DNA from: Peptoclostridium sp.
GTDB lineage: Bacteria; Bacillota; Clostridia; Peptostreptococcales; Peptostreptococcaceae
Assembly (NCBI RefSeq): GCF_009881055.1
Contig: NZ_WXFG01000017.1
Span: 1-64,000 of the forward strand
Direction: 5' to 3'
DNA: 64,000 nt
Shown: positions 37,218-45,798 of the stretch, in pieces
How the letters are laid out: each line of letters begins with the position of its first letter
Numbering within the stretch: the first letter of the stretch is position 1
Translations under genes and position numbers: made by a program
Notes under the pieces: model-generated
What the model saw: only the letters and a program-made list of their open reading frames with translations
The model's database searches: none
Told to the model about the DNA's origin: nothing

Positions 37218-37603
37218 GCTATTTTCATAAGCTCTATGAACTTTTTCATTTCTTCAACTGATATATCGCTTAATTCTAATTCCTTTGCAATTTCGATATA
37301 TTCAAGTCCCAAGTCTTTAAACTTATCTGGTATCTGGTCTTTTTCATATATCTTAATTTCTTCATCATCTGTTCTTCCCAGTAAGTAATCCACAGTTACA
37401 TCGAAGTAGTCGGCGATTTTGTTTAAAATTTCAAAATCAGGAGTCCTTTTATTTGTTTCATACATTCCGATAGCTCCTGCTGATACGCCGAGTATTTTTG
37501 CTAAGTCTTTCTGATATATTTGCCTTCTCTCTCTTAACCGTCTCAGTCTATCTCCAAACAAATCAATCCCACCAATCGTTGTTTTTACCTGTAATTGTAA
37601 CAT
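37196..37603 (-). CDS. CI-like phage repressor, XRE family
   Basis: A 135-residue DNA-binding protein with an N-terminal helix-turn-helix (QKDLAKILGVSAGAIGMYETNKRTPDFEILNKIADYF, about 31-67) and a helical C-terminal oligomerisation region rich in Lys and Glu. It lacks a peptidase domain, so induction would not follow the LexA-like self-cleavage route. It is divergent from a Cro-like gene, the standard lysogeny switch. ATG 37603 follows AAAGGAG. Confidence 0.88.
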   Translation of the reverse strand: MLQLQVKTTIGGIDLFGDRLRRLRERRQIYQKDLAKILGVSAGAIGMYETNKRTPDFEILNKIADYFDVTVDYLLGRTDDEEIKIYEKDQIPDKFKDLGLEYIEIAKELELSDISVEEMKKFIELMKIAKKKEQE

Positions 37604-37736
37604 ATCGTTAGCTCCTTTGAAATATAACTCAACAAAAAGTTAAAAAGTTTCAACAAATAGATTGACAATTAACAAAACGTTAGATATACTATCCTTAGAA
37701 ACAACGTAACGTTAATTGAAAGGGTGGTGATAAAAA
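37604..37736. promoter_or_regulatory. Phage switch operator region with rightward promoter
   Basis: TTGACA (37662-37667), 17 bases, TATACT (37685-37690) is a strong rightward promoter. ACGTTA-type repeats lie at 37677-37682 and 37703-37715 (AACGTAACGTT, nearly palindromic), and near the repressor start (TCGTTAG, 37603-37609). A CAACAAA motif is repeated at 37629 and 37651. These are candidate repressor sites. Confidence 0.7.
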
Positions 37737-37961
37737 GTGGTTAACTTAAAAATTGCAAGAATTAAAAAAGGATACAGCCAGCAAGAATTCTCTGAAATGC
37801 TTGGAATCCACAAGAATTACTATTCCATGATTGAAACTGGATCCAGAAACCCAGGCTTCAAGCTTGCGAAGAAGATTGCGGACATTCTTGAAGTCACAGT
37901 CGATGAAATTTTTTTTGACGACTCAAACAACGAAACGTTAAGCGAAACTAACTCATATTGA
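37737..37961 (+). CDS. Cro-like XRE regulator
   Basis: A 74-residue single helix-turn-helix protein (YSQQEFSEMLGIHKNYYSMIETGSRNPGFKLAKKIADIL, about 13-50) with an acidic tail. It is the first gene rightward from the switch, opposite the CI-like repressor, so a Cro role in early lytic growth is likely. GTG 37737 follows AGGGTGGTG. Confidence 0.85.
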   Translation: MVNLKIARIKKGYSQQEFSEMLGIHKNYYSMIETGSRNPGFKLAKKIADILEVTVDEIFFDDSNNETLSETNSY

Positions 37962-37992
37962 ATTTATACCCAAATTTAAGAGGAGAGAGCAT

Positions 37993-38673
37993 ATGAACAA
38001 TCTAATTAATTTTCAAAGTCAACAAGAGCAACTAGTGTTGGACAGCAGGGAAGTGGCGGGAATGATTGATAAAAATCACGCGCATTTATTAAGGGATATC
38101 AAGTGCTATATAGAGCACATATCAACCAATCCAAAATTGGATTCGTTAGAATTTTTCAAGCCTTCCGACTACGTAGACAGTAAGGGTGAAAAGAGACCTC
38201 GTTATGAAATAACAAGGAAGGGCTGCGAGCTTGTTGGGAATAAACTCACGGGTGAAAAAGGGACAATATTCACAGCAAAATATATCAACAAATTTCACAG
38301 CATGGAAAAGGCAATGGCCGGCATATACCACATATCAGAAACGGCAATAGTCAACAACATAATGGGCAGTCTTGAAAGCAAGCTTTTCAGCCAGATAGAC
38401 AAGCGATTCAGCATGTACGAGGAGAACTACAGGCCGACACACGCCAACAAGATAGATATTAACAGGTATATCAAGAATATGTTGGGCGAAGATAGAGAAG
38501 ACGATGAGGTTGAAAAAGTGAAGGAAAGAGTACTGCTTCTTCTGGATGGCGAGAGCTGGCAAGATATCCCGTACAAAAAGATTATTGATAACCTACATCT
38601 TGTGGACGAAAGCGTTAGGTCGATTATGAGGTTCAGAGTTAAAAGGCAGCTAAGCTTGTTTGACCAAAACTAA
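37993..38673 (+). CDS. Rha family phage regulatory protein
   Basis: A 226-residue protein whose first 105 residues (LVLDSREVAGMIDKNHAHLLRDI, then RPRYEITRKGCELVGNKLTGEKG) match the Rha domain found in temperate phages, where it acts as a regulatory or anti-host-factor protein. The C-terminal half is unclassified. It follows the Cro-like gene behind AGAGGAG. Confidence 0.88.
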   Translation: MNNLINFQSQQEQLVLDSREVAGMIDKNHAHLLRDIKCYIEHISTNPKLDSLEFFKPSDYVDSKGEKRPRYEITRKGCELVGNKLTGEKGTIFTAKYINKFHSMEKAMAGIYHISETAIVNNIMGSLESKLFSQIDKRFSMYEENYRPTHANKIDINRYIKNMLGEDREDDEVEKVKERVLLLLDGESWQDIPYKKIIDNLHLVDESVRSIMRFRVKRQLSLFDQN

Positions 38674-38693
38674 TATCCAAAGGAGGGAAGCGG

Positions 38694-38915
38694 ATGCAAT
38701 ATTACGGATTTCAATTCGGAGTCGAAAAGCAAGGCCATGACATAATCATTGAATGCGGTTGTGGGCACATATTCAATCTTAGTAGAACAAATTATAACAG
38801 CAAAGCACCTAATCTAAGGCGATGCCCTGAATGTGACTGTTTATGGCATTTAGATAACGAGCGAGTGATACACCCAAAAACAAATGTTACGGTCGCAATA
38901 AAAGACATTAAATAG
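38694..38915 (+). CDS. Small zinc-ribbon-like phage protein
   Basis: A 73-residue protein with Cys residues spaced like a zinc ribbon: CGCG near 22-25 and CPECDC near 49-54. The ATG follows AAAGGAGGG. No family recognised; nucleic-acid binding is possible. Confidence 0.7.
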   Translation: MQYYGFQFGVEKQGHDIIIECGCGHIFNLSRTNYNSKAPNLRRCPECDCLWHLDNERVIHPKTNVTVAIKDIK

Positions 38916-38926
38916 GGAGGAGAATG

Positions 38927-39727
38927 ATGAACAATCTAACAATTATCAACAACAGAGAGAACATACCAATGATGAACGAGCTAATCGGCATCCAAACAAA
39001 TGAAAGCCAAGAAGTAATTGTAAATGGCAGAGAACTTCATGAATTTTTAGAAATCAAAGAAAAATATACCGAGTGGTTCAGTCGCATGGTCGAGTATGGA
39101 TTTATTGAAAATCAAGACTTTGCATTGGTTTCCGAAAAAAGAGAAACCAATAATCCTAAAAATCCATGGACTACAATTCAGAACCACGCGCTAAAACTAG
39201 ACATGGCAAAAGAGCTTTCGATGATACAGAGAACTGAAAAAGGCAAACAGGCTAGACAATACTTCATCCAGATAGAGAAAGACTTTAATAGTCCAGAAAA
39301 GATAATGGCCAGAGCTTTGCAGTATGCCAACAGACAACTGGAAACTTTATCTTTTACAGTGAGGGCTCAGGAGCAACTAATAGGAGAGTTGAAGCCAAAA
39401 GCAGATTACGTTGACAGAATACTAAACAACAAAGGGCTTGTAACTATTACACAAATAGCAAAAGACTACGGCATGAGCGGAACCGCCATGAATAAACTTT
39501 TGCACCACTTGGGAATACAGTACAAGCAAGGAGAACAATGGCTGCTATACGCGAAACACCATAGCAAAGGCTATACGCACTCTGAAACAGTCGACATCAT
39601 GCGTAAAAATGGAACGCCTGATGTAACCATGAATACTAAATGGACTCAAAAAGGCAGATTATTCTTGTATGAATTGTTAAAAGCCAATGGGCATGTTCCG
39701 GAAATAGAAAAAATAGGGAGGAATTAA
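38927..39727 (+). CDS. Phage antirepressor, AntA/AntB plus KilA-C domains
   Basis: A 266-residue protein. The N-terminal AntA/AntB-like domain spans about 30-110 (VNGRELHEFLEIKEKYTEWFSRM, then MAKELSMIQRTEKGKQARQYFI). The C-terminal KilA-C/ANT domain spans about 140-260 (KADYVDRILNNKGLVTITQIAKDYGMSG). Such proteins counteract phage repressors. ATG 38927 is preferred over 38924 for its spacing from GGGAGGAG. Confidence 0.9.
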   Translation: MNNLTIINNRENIPMMNELIGIQTNESQEVIVNGRELHEFLEIKEKYTEWFSRMVEYGFIENQDFALVSEKRETNNPKNPWTTIQNHALKLDMAKELSMIQRTEKGKQARQYFIQIEKDFNSPEKIMARALQYANRQLETLSFTVRAQEQLIGELKPKADYVDRILNNKGLVTITQIAKDYGMSGTAMNKLLHHLGIQYKQGEQWLLYAKHHSKGYTHSETVDIMRKNGTPDVTMNTKWTQKGRLFLYELLKANGHVPEIEKIGRN

Positions 39728-39729
39728 TA

Positions 39730-40083
39730 ATGGACACAATTAAAAGGCAAGATGCAGCGGCAATAATCATGAATAGATTTATAAAATTGACACTGGATAT
39801 GTCAATAGGCGAGAACAGCATAGCGGAAATATTGGCAAGAACTCAATCGGATATACTTACAGATTTATTGTTGTATATGCCAAGTGAAAAAGTCTTGAGT
39901 GAATTTGATGAAGCAAGAGACATATGGCACATAGTTGATGGAATTGTTGAATCAGTGGAAAGCTGCAACACGGAAGATGGAGAGGATTTGCTAACAATCG
40001 CCATTAGAAAGGATGATCAGAGCTACACGATAGCATTCAAGGATGGAGAATGGCTCAGCAACCATATAAGCGAAGAAAACTAA
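39730..40083 (+). CDS. Hypothetical phage early protein
   Basis: A 117-residue acidic, soluble protein (ends in DGEWLSNHISEEN). It begins two bases after the antirepressor behind GGGAGGAATTAATA. No family recognised. Part of the continuous early operon. Confidence 0.7.
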   Translation: MDTIKRQDAAAIIMNRFIKLTLDMSIGENSIAEILARTQSDILTDLLLYMPSEKVLSEFDEARDIWHIVDGIVESVESCNTEDGEDLLTIAIRKDDQSYTIAFKDGEWLSNHISEEN

Positions 40084-40096
40084 GGAGGAATTAACA

Positions 40097-40405
40097 ATGA
40101 TACAAGAAATTAATTTCGGCATAAGCGCAATAGATTTTTCAGAGAAGTTCGAGATTGGGCTTCAACAAACATTGAACTTGTTCAAGGATGCAAAACTTAA
40201 GTATGAAACGCTAGATTCGCCTGGAGACATTCTGATTATGCCGTCTGACTACACAGCTTTCTTCATCACACTGGAAAACATATTAACACAAGTCGACGAT
40301 TTAGCAATGGAGGACATATATCTCGAGCGTGAGGCCATGACTGTGAGTGAATATTGGAAAACAATGCTTTCGGTTGAGTGGAAGCCAGTGCTCACTACTA
40401 GATAA
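40097..40405 (+). CDS. Hypothetical phage early protein
   Basis: A 102-residue acidic protein with a good AAGGAGG site. No motif recognised. It is preceded and followed by tightly spaced early genes. Confidence 0.7.
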   Translation: MIQEINFGISAIDFSEKFEIGLQQTLNLFKDAKLKYETLDSPGDILIMPSDYTAFFITLENILTQVDDLAMEDIYLEREAMTVSEYWKTMLSVEWKPVLTTR

Positions 40406-40415
40406 GGAGGCTCGC

Positions 40416-40760
40416 ATGTCAAAAAAAATAGAAATCCCAATAGTCCCATTTCCGTTTGACTTTTCGGGGCTGGATGAGGCACTAGAGAAAATGGAGCAAC
40501 TCAGCAGGATGTCCAAGGAAGTCCAGCCTTTTAGGCCTCCCGCTGAGGACCACCTTTACACGGTAGCTGAGGTGGCAGCTATATTCAAGACGAATGCTAA
40601 TGCTGTCTATAAGTTGATAGACAAGGGGCTTTTAGCCTGCTTGAAGCTAGGCAGCTTAAAAATACGAAAAAAAGAAGTGGAAGGATTCCTTGAAAGAATG
40701 GAAGGCATGGACCTAACAGACTTGGAGAACATTAAATCAATTGAAACCCATAGGAGGTAG
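40416..40760 (+). CDS. Excisionase-like helix-turn-helix protein
   Basis: A 114-residue protein. Residues about 55-105 (YTVAEVAAIFKTNANAVYKLIDKGLLACLKLGSLKIRKKEVEGFLER) form the MerR/excisionase HTH type. The Pro-rich N-terminal 45 residues are not typical of excisionases. ATG 40416 follows AAGGAGG; the frame is open further upstream without a site. It may be an Xis or an early regulator. Confidence 0.75.
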   Translation: MSKKIEIPIVPFPFDFSGLDEALEKMEQLSRMSKEVQPFRPPAEDHLYTVAEVAAIFKTNANAVYKLIDKGLLACLKLGSLKIRKKEVEGFLERMEGMDLTDLENIKSIETHRR

Positions 40761-40764
40761 AGTC

Positions 40765-40914
40765 ATGGACGAATGTATATTCTGCAAGAATGAAGGGAGA
40801 AGCATTAAAGGGATGTACTACATGGGGCAATGGATATGTCCGGAATGCATGAAGAAAATCGAGAAAAGGCTTGTCGAGGAATGTGGAGAAGAGGAGGTGA
40901 AGTCATGTGGGTAA
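40765..40914 (+). CDS. Gin-like zinc mini-protein, copy 1
   Basis: A 49-residue protein after TAGGAGGTAGAGTC. It has two Cys pairs (CIFC and CPEC) around GMYYMGQWI, the pattern of the Gin/CsfB family (CxxC, GI-LY--FIC--C) that inhibits the sporulation sigma factor G in Bacillus. A paralogue lies at 43041. A generic zinc finger is the alternative. Confidence 0.65.
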   Translation: MDECIFCKNEGRSIKGMYYMGQWICPECMKKIEKRLVEECGEEEVKSCG

Positions 40915-40994
40915 AAGCAAGAGAAGTCTTAGGCTTTTTGATGCTAACGGGAGCGATGTTCGCAATCATGTGGTGCTTTCTCTTAGCGGTATAA
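40905..40994 (+). CDS. 29-residue single-pass membrane protein
   Basis: ATG 40905 follows the very strong site GAGGAGGTGA and overlaps the end of the previous gene. The product is a Trp/Lys-containing start followed by one hydrophobic stretch of about 20 residues (VLGFLMLTGAMFAIMWCFLL). Size makes it uncertain; the coupling and site argue for expression. Confidence 0.5.
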   Translation: MWVKAREVLGFLMLTGAMFAIMWCFLLAV

Positions 40995-40999
40995 GAAAA

Positions 41000-41031
41000 G
41001 CCCCTCAGCCTGGCAGGGCATAGAAGGGGCG
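41000..41031. other. G+C-rich hairpin
   Basis: GCCCCT (about 41001-41006) pairs with AGGGGC (41025-41030). On the plus strand there is no T run; on the minus strand TTTTC follows. It may limit or process the early transcript. Confidence 0.4.
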
Positions 41032-41079
41032 CATACAAATAAAATCAATTAAAGTATACCACATTTTGGAGGTGTAGTC

Positions 41080-41205
41080 ATGATGCTAGATTGGCATGAC
41101 AAATGGGTTTTCGAGGACGCAGTATTCCCTAAGAGAGAAATGACAGAAGAGGATATTTTCGAATGCTGTAGCGATGAAATAGAAACCGACGAGGAGGACG
41201 AATAA
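41080..41205 (+). CDS. 41-residue acidic phage protein
   Basis: ATG at 41080 (or 41083) behind GGAGGTG, ending in TAATG where the exonuclease gene begins. The product is strongly acidic (ends DEIETDEEDE). The overlap suggests translational coupling to the recombination genes. No family recognised. Confidence 0.55.
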   Translation: MMLDWHDKWVFEDAVFPKREMTEEDIFECCSDEIETDEEDE

Positions 41206-42134
41206 TGAGCGCTCAGGTACTTATGAAGACGCTGGACCTGTCACACGAGGACTGGCTAAAGACTAGAAAACTAGGAATTGGCGGCTCGGAAGCAGCAGCG
41301 ATAGCAGGTCTGAATCCGTGGAGCAGTCCACTGCGGATATACATGGACAAGGTGTCAGATGAAGTCGAAGGCATCCCGGACAACGAAAGGATGAGGATAG
41401 GCAGGGACCTTGAAGATTACGTGGCTAAGAGGTTTGCAGATGAGACAGGCAAGAAGGTCAGAAGGCTCAACAGCATGCTTCAGCACAAGGAGCACACTTT
41501 CATGCTGGCCAATCTCGACAGGGTTGTCGTGGGCGAAAATGCCTTCCTGGAATGCAAGACTACAAACTCTTATGCCAAGAAGGAATGGGAAGAAGGCATT
41601 CCGCTTCACTATGAGTTGCAGTGTTTACACTACATGGCAGTGGGCGGATATGACTGCTGCTACATAGCTGCCTTGATAGGCAACGAAAAATTCATCTGGA
41701 AGAGGATAGAGCGGGATGAGGAGACAATCCAGAACCTCATTCAAATTGAGCATAACTTCTGGCACAACAACGTGCTCAAGCAGGTTCCGCCAGAGCCAGA
41801 CGGGAGCAACGAGTATTCGGAGATACTCAAGAAGAAATACGCATACTCGGAAGACAGCCAGATAGAGCTAGACGGTTCATTCGTTGAAAAAGTTGAAAGG
41901 ATTGACGTACTCAAGGACCTGATCAAGGACATGGATACCGAAAAGACACAACTTGAGCAGCAGATCCAAGCGCAAATGGAGTTCAACGAAAGGGCTCTTG
42001 TAGGTGAAAGGTTAATAACTTGGAAGACATGCACATCAAACAGATTCGACAGCAGCTCATTCAAGAAGGACTATCCAGAGCTGTATGAACAATATATCAA
42101 CCAAAGCTCTTACAGACGCTTTGTAATTAAATAG
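41205..42134 (+). CDS. YqaJ-type phage recombination exonuclease
   Basis: A 309-residue nuclease of the lambda-exonuclease/YqaJ family. It has IGGSEAAAIAGLNPWSSPLRIYMDK (about 25-50), the acidic pair near LDRVVVGENAFLECKTT (about 103-120, PD-(D/E)xK core) and HYELQCLHYMAVGG. It makes single-stranded ends for annealing by RecT, encoded 11 bases downstream. It overlaps the preceding small gene. Confidence 0.93.
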   Translation: MSAQVLMKTLDLSHEDWLKTRKLGIGGSEAAAIAGLNPWSSPLRIYMDKVSDEVEGIPDNERMRIGRDLEDYVAKRFADETGKKVRRLNSMLQHKEHTFMLANLDRVVVGENAFLECKTTNSYAKKEWEEGIPLHYELQCLHYMAVGGYDCCYIAALIGNEKFIWKRIERDEETIQNLIQIEHNFWHNNVLKQVPPEPDGSNEYSEILKKKYAYSEDSQIELDGSFVEKVERIDVLKDLIKDMDTEKTQLEQQIQAQMEFNERALVGERLITWKTCTSNRFDSSSFKKDYPELYEQYINQSSYRRFVIK

Positions 42135-42145
42135 GAGGGATTGAT

Positions 42146-43000
42146 ATGGCAAGTGTAAACGCGAAAAACGCACTATCTCAAAAGGCAACAAGCAATCAGG
42201 TTCAAAAATCGGACGGTAACAAAGGCATGAAGCAGATGCTGGCTAAGATGGCATCTGAAATCAAAGCAGCGCTTCCAGAAATGATGAGCTCGGAAAGGTT
42301 TCAGAGAGTAGCCCTGACGGCGTTCAACAGCAACCCCAAGCTACAGCAGTGTGACCCGGTATCTTTCATAGCTGCAATGATGGAGAGTGCTCAGCTCGGT
42401 CTTGAACCGAATACGCCGCTTGGACAGGCTTATCTGATACCTTACGGTAACAAGGTCCAGTTCCAGGTAGGTTATAAGGGCCTTCTTGACCTTGCGCAAA
42501 GGAGCAACAAAATTAAGACGATATATGCCCACGCAGTGATGAAAAACGATGAATTTGATATAGACTATGGCCTTGAGCAGAAACTCATCCACAAACCACT
42601 CCTGAGCGGCGACAGGGGTGATGTAATAGGATATTATGCCGTCTATCATCTGACTAACGGGGGTTATAGCTTTTACTTCATGACAAAGGACGAGGTGACA
42701 GCTCATGCCAGGAAGTTTTCTAAAACATTCGGCAGCGGACCATGGCAGACAGATTTTGACTCTATGGCTAAGAAGACAGTAATCAAGCAGCTGCTCAAGT
42801 ATGCGCCACTTTCGATAGAGATGCAAAGGGCAGTATCTTCCGATGAGGGCGTCAAGTCGAAGATATCAGACGATATGAGCATGATTGAAAATGATATAGA
42901 TTCAATCTCAGCCGACTATACAGTGATAGATGCGGAAACAGGAGAGGTTACACAAGCCGAGGAAGTGAATTTCGAAGGCACACCATTCGAAGAAAAATAA
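42146..43000 (+). CDS. recT: Phage single-strand annealing protein RecT
   Basis: A 284-residue RecT-family annealase. Typical features are MKQMLAKMASEIKAALPEMMSSERF, then VSFIAAMMESAQLGLEPNTPLGQAYLIPY and VQFQVGYKGLLDLAQRS. It works with the YqaJ exonuclease upstream. The C-terminal tail is acidic. ATG follows AGGAGGG. Confidence 0.95.
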   Translation: MASVNAKNALSQKATSNQVQKSDGNKGMKQMLAKMASEIKAALPEMMSSERFQRVALTAFNSNPKLQQCDPVSFIAAMMESAQLGLEPNTPLGQAYLIPYGNKVQFQVGYKGLLDLAQRSNKIKTIYAHAVMKNDEFDIDYGLEQKLIHKPLLSGDRGDVIGYYAVYHLTNGGYSFYFMTKDEVTAHARKFSKTFGSGPWQTDFDSMAKKTVIKQLLKYAPLSIEMQRAVSSDEGVKSKISDDMSMIENDIDSISADYTVIDAETGEVTQAEEVNFEGTPFEEK

Positions 43001-43040
43001 CCAGGGGCGGCTTGACCGCCCTCTACATAGGGGGATAGCT

Positions 43041-43181
43041 ATGGAAGATAAATGCAGGTTTTGCGAGAGTGAGCACAAGGACATAGATGGCATGTACTTT
43101 TTCGGGCATTGGATATGCCGGCACTGCCTGGAGAAGATCCAGAAAAGGCTTGAAGAAAGCCAATATAAAGTAGGTGATTAG
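43041..43181 (+). CDS. Gin-like zinc mini-protein, copy 2
   Basis: A 46-residue protein with CRFC and CRHC around GMYFFGHWI, clearly paralogous to the product at 40765 (both have the D(I/L)xGMYxxGxWIC core and a KIxKRL tail). It follows AGGGGGAT and its stop TAG directly abuts the next ATG. Gin/CsfB-type sigma-G inhibitor family is the best match; the function is untested. Confidence 0.65.
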   Translation: MEDKCRFCESEHKDIDGMYFFGHWICRHCLEKIQKRLEESQYKVGD

Positions 43182-44054
43182 ATGGCCAGATATAGACAAG
43201 TCCATACAAGCTTTTGGCAGGATGGTTTTGTATTAGAGCTCACTCCAGAAGAAAAGTATTTCTATCTATACTTAATGACTAATTCCAAGACGAACCAGTG
43301 CGGAATATACGAGCTCCCGAAACGGATCATAGAGACGGAAACAGGATACAACAGAGAAACAGTAGATAAGTTGCTCCAAAGATTCATTGGTTATGGAAAA
43401 ATTAGGTATTGCGAAGATACCAGAGAAATAATTCTGCTTAATTGGAATAAGTATAACTTTATTAATTCTAAAAAAGTAATTGCATGCATGGAAAAGGAAC
43501 TCAAAGGTATTAAAAACAGTGAATTCCTAAGGCTTTTTCAGGATGGATTAATCGAAGCTGGATACCCAGTTGATACCGTATCTATACCGTATGCATACCC
43601 TATGGATAGACTAGGCATAGACTCGGGGGAAGAAAGAGAAGAAGAAAGAGAAGAAGAAGAGAATAAGAATAAGAAAGAGAAGAAGAAAGAGAAAGAAGAT
43701 TTATCTTCTTCCGCTGCTCTTTATGATAAAGACTTCAAGAAAATTGTTCAAGCATTCGATCAGAATATACATCCAATCACGCCTATGGAAGGTGAAAAGC
43801 TTTCTAACTGGATGAATGATATGGAAACAGACGTGATTATAGCAGCTATCGGAGAAGCAGTGACATATAACAAGCGCTCATATGGATATATCAATGCAAT
43901 ATTAAACAACTGGCACAAGAGCAACATAACCACTATGGATGGCCTCAATGCCTACCTGAGGGATAGGAGGGACAAGCAGAATGGAAACGATAACTCAAAC
44001 ACTTTCGAAAATGATCAATACGCAGACGTCAAATCAATCAAGTTTGGAAGTTGA
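43182..44054 (+). CDS. Phage replisome organizer / DnaD-like protein
   Basis: A 290-residue protein. The N-terminal winged-helix region (MARYRQVHTSFWQDGFVLELTPEEKYFYLYLMTN) is the phage replisome-organizer domain. A highly charged Glu/Lys linker (about 150-175) leads to a DnaD-type C-terminal domain (FDQNIHPITPMEGEKLSNWMN, AILNNWHKSNITTM). It probably recognises the phage origin and recruits the DnaC-like loader, whose gene overlaps its last 74 bases. Confidence 0.88.
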   Translation: MARYRQVHTSFWQDGFVLELTPEEKYFYLYLMTNSKTNQCGIYELPKRIIETETGYNRETVDKLLQRFIGYGKIRYCEDTREIILLNWNKYNFINSKKVIACMEKELKGIKNSEFLRLFQDGLIEAGYPVDTVSIPYAYPMDRLGIDSGEEREEEREEEENKNKKEKKKEKEDLSSSAALYDKDFKKIVQAFDQNIHPITPMEGEKLSNWMNDMETDVIIAAIGEAVTYNKRSYGYINAILNNWHKSNITTMDGLNAYLRDRRDKQNGNDNSNTFENDQYADVKSIKFGS

Positions 44055-44835
44055 TTATTGCCCTGAGTGCGGAGAAAAAACATCCACGATTGTCGAATTC
44101 ATGGGTGCCAAGAAAAAAGTTCCATGCATGTGCAAATGTAAGCGTGAGGAGTATGAAAAGCAAAGAGAGTTGGACATGAAAGTTGAGCAGCAAAGGAAAC
44201 TAGACAGGCTAAAAGAATATAGCCTTATGGATAAAAGCTTCATGCAATACACTTTCGGAAATTTCAAGACGGATAAATACAACAAAGACCTGTATAAGCT
44301 TGCGGTGGAATACTGCAACGAATGGACAAGGATGAAAAAAGAGAATACAGGAATGATACTCATGGGGCCTCCGGGAGCAGGCAAGTCATATCTGAGCTTT
44401 TGCATAGCGAATGAGTTGCTCAATAAATTTGTCCCAGTCATAGCAATATCAACCATAGGCATAATCAACAAAATATACTCATCGTATAACAGCTATGGCG
44501 AGGAAGGCGAAGCCCATATAATCAACTCACTTAAAAATGCAGACCTCCTAGTACTGGATGATCTGGGAGCGGAGCACACATCTGCAAGAGGCAAGGAAAA
44601 ACAAATAATCTACTCGATTATAGACAGCAGAGTCAGACAAGGGAAGCCCATTATAATAACAACGAACCTAAACAAGCAGCAGCTAAGGGAAAAGTTGATT
44701 TCCGAGGACAGAATAGACCGCAGCTTTGATAGGTTAACGGCAGTAGCTCCCATATTAGAAATCGAAGGCCCTTCGAGAAGGAAGGAAGAGGGCAACAGAA
44801 GATTTGATTCCTTGATGGGCTTGTTGAAGAAATAG
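43981..44835 (+). CDS. DnaC/IstB-like helicase loader ATPase
   Basis: A 284-residue AAA+ protein. An N-terminal Cys cluster (Cys27, Cys30, Cys49, Cys51, Cys53) suggests zinc binding. Walker A is MGPPGAGKSYLSF (128-140), Walker B LLVLDDLGAE (about 190-198), with the DRSFDRL box nearby. It loads the replicative helicase at the phage origin. ATG 43981 follows AGGAGGG and lies inside the preceding gene. Confidence 0.92.
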   Translation: METITQTLSKMINTQTSNQSSLEVDYCPECGEKTSTIVEFMGAKKKVPCMCKCKREEYEKQRELDMKVEQQRKLDRLKEYSLMDKSFMQYTFGNFKTDKYNKDLYKLAVEYCNEWTRMKKENTGMILMGPPGAGKSYLSFCIANELLNKFVPVIAISTIGIINKIYSSYNSYGEEGEAHIINSLKNADLLVLDDLGAEHTSARGKEKQIIYSIIDSRVRQGKPIIITTNLNKQQLREKLISEDRIDRSFDRLTAVAPILEIEGPSRRKEEGNRRFDSLMGLLKK

Positions 44836-44847
44836 GAGGCATGCTTT

Positions 44848-45303
44848 GTGACTAAGAAAATATTAGATGTTTGCTGTGGTAGCAGAATGTTTTGGTTCGA
44901 CAAAAACCACAAAGATGCAGTATACATGGATATCAGAGAAATCGAGGATACCCTATGCGATGGCAGAAAACTCGTTATAAAGCCTGACGTAATCGGAGAT
45001 TTTAGGAATATTCCATACGGCGACAATTTGTTCAGACTGGTGGTATTTGACCCACCGCACTTAGTTAGAGCAGGAAAAGCATCTTGGCTGAGAAAAAAAT
45101 ACGGAGTTCTGGAAGAATCGTGGCCAATCGATTTGAAGCAAGGATTCAGTGAATGCATGAGGGTTTTAGCTCCAGACGGTGTGCTGATTTTCAAATGGAA
45201 TGAGGACCAGATTAGACTCAAGCAAATACTTGACTTAATAGACTTCAAACCTTTGTTTGGGAATCAAAGAGGAAAGACGCATTGGCTTGTATTTATGAAG
45301 TGA
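44848..45303 (+). CDS. Phage SAM-dependent methyltransferase-like protein
   Basis: A 151-residue protein with ILDVCCGSRMFW (motif I, about 5-16), an acidic motif II (YMDIRE), and FDPPHLVRAG (about 68-77), the DPP(H/Y/F) motif of N6-adenine-type methyltransferases. It is short and lacks a target-recognition domain. It may modify phage DNA against restriction. GTG 44848 follows AGGAGGC. Confidence 0.8.
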   Translation: MTKKILDVCCGSRMFWFDKNHKDAVYMDIREIEDTLCDGRKLVIKPDVIGDFRNIPYGDNLFRLVVFDPPHLVRAGKASWLRKKYGVLEESWPIDLKQGFSECMRVLAPDGVLIFKWNEDQIRLKQILDLIDFKPLFGNQRGKTHWLVFMK

Positions 45304-45318
45304 TAGGAGGCGATAAGC

Positions 45319-45798
45319 GTGAGAGAAATCAAGTTTAGAGCGTGGGACCATAAGTACAAATACATGAACTATAAGGTCTGTGTTGCAATGTGGGGAGAAT
45401 GGACAGACGTAGCAGGCGATGAAAACTATACCGCATGTAGCGTGTGGATAAAACCCGAGGATGTGGATTATGACTGTCAGCCGCATTGGGCGCATTTTGA
45501 GCCATACTCCAAATGCGTGGATATAATGCAATACACCGGTCTCAAAGACCATGCAAAACGTGATATTTACGAGGGCGATATTCTGCTATGGCAAGGAAAA
45601 GACCAGCAAAGCGGAGAGTATTTATCTGACAAATATGAGGTTGTATTCAAAGACGGGGCGTTCATGGCGAGGAATTATAGGGGTTATCACCCGAAATTTG
45701 AGCCGTTGGCTGAGACTCTCAGAATACGCTATGAATCCGACATAGTGACTATCATAGGCAACATACATCAGGACGCAGAACTTTTGGAGGTGGAATAA
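45319..45798 (+). CDS. YopX family phage protein
   Basis: A 159-residue protein with the family start MREIKFRAWDHKYKYM and the core MQYTGLKDHAKRDIYEGDILLW. YopX proteins are common in phages of Bacillota; their function is unknown. GTG 45319 follows AGGAGG. The stop overlaps the ssb start. Confidence 0.9.
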   Translation: MREIKFRAWDHKYKYMNYKVCVAMWGEWTDVAGDENYTACSVWIKPEDVDYDCQPHWAHFEPYSKCVDIMQYTGLKDHAKRDIYEGDILLWQGKDQQSGEYLSDKYEVVFKDGAFMARNYRGYHPKFEPLAETLRIRYESDIVTIIGNIHQDAELLEVE

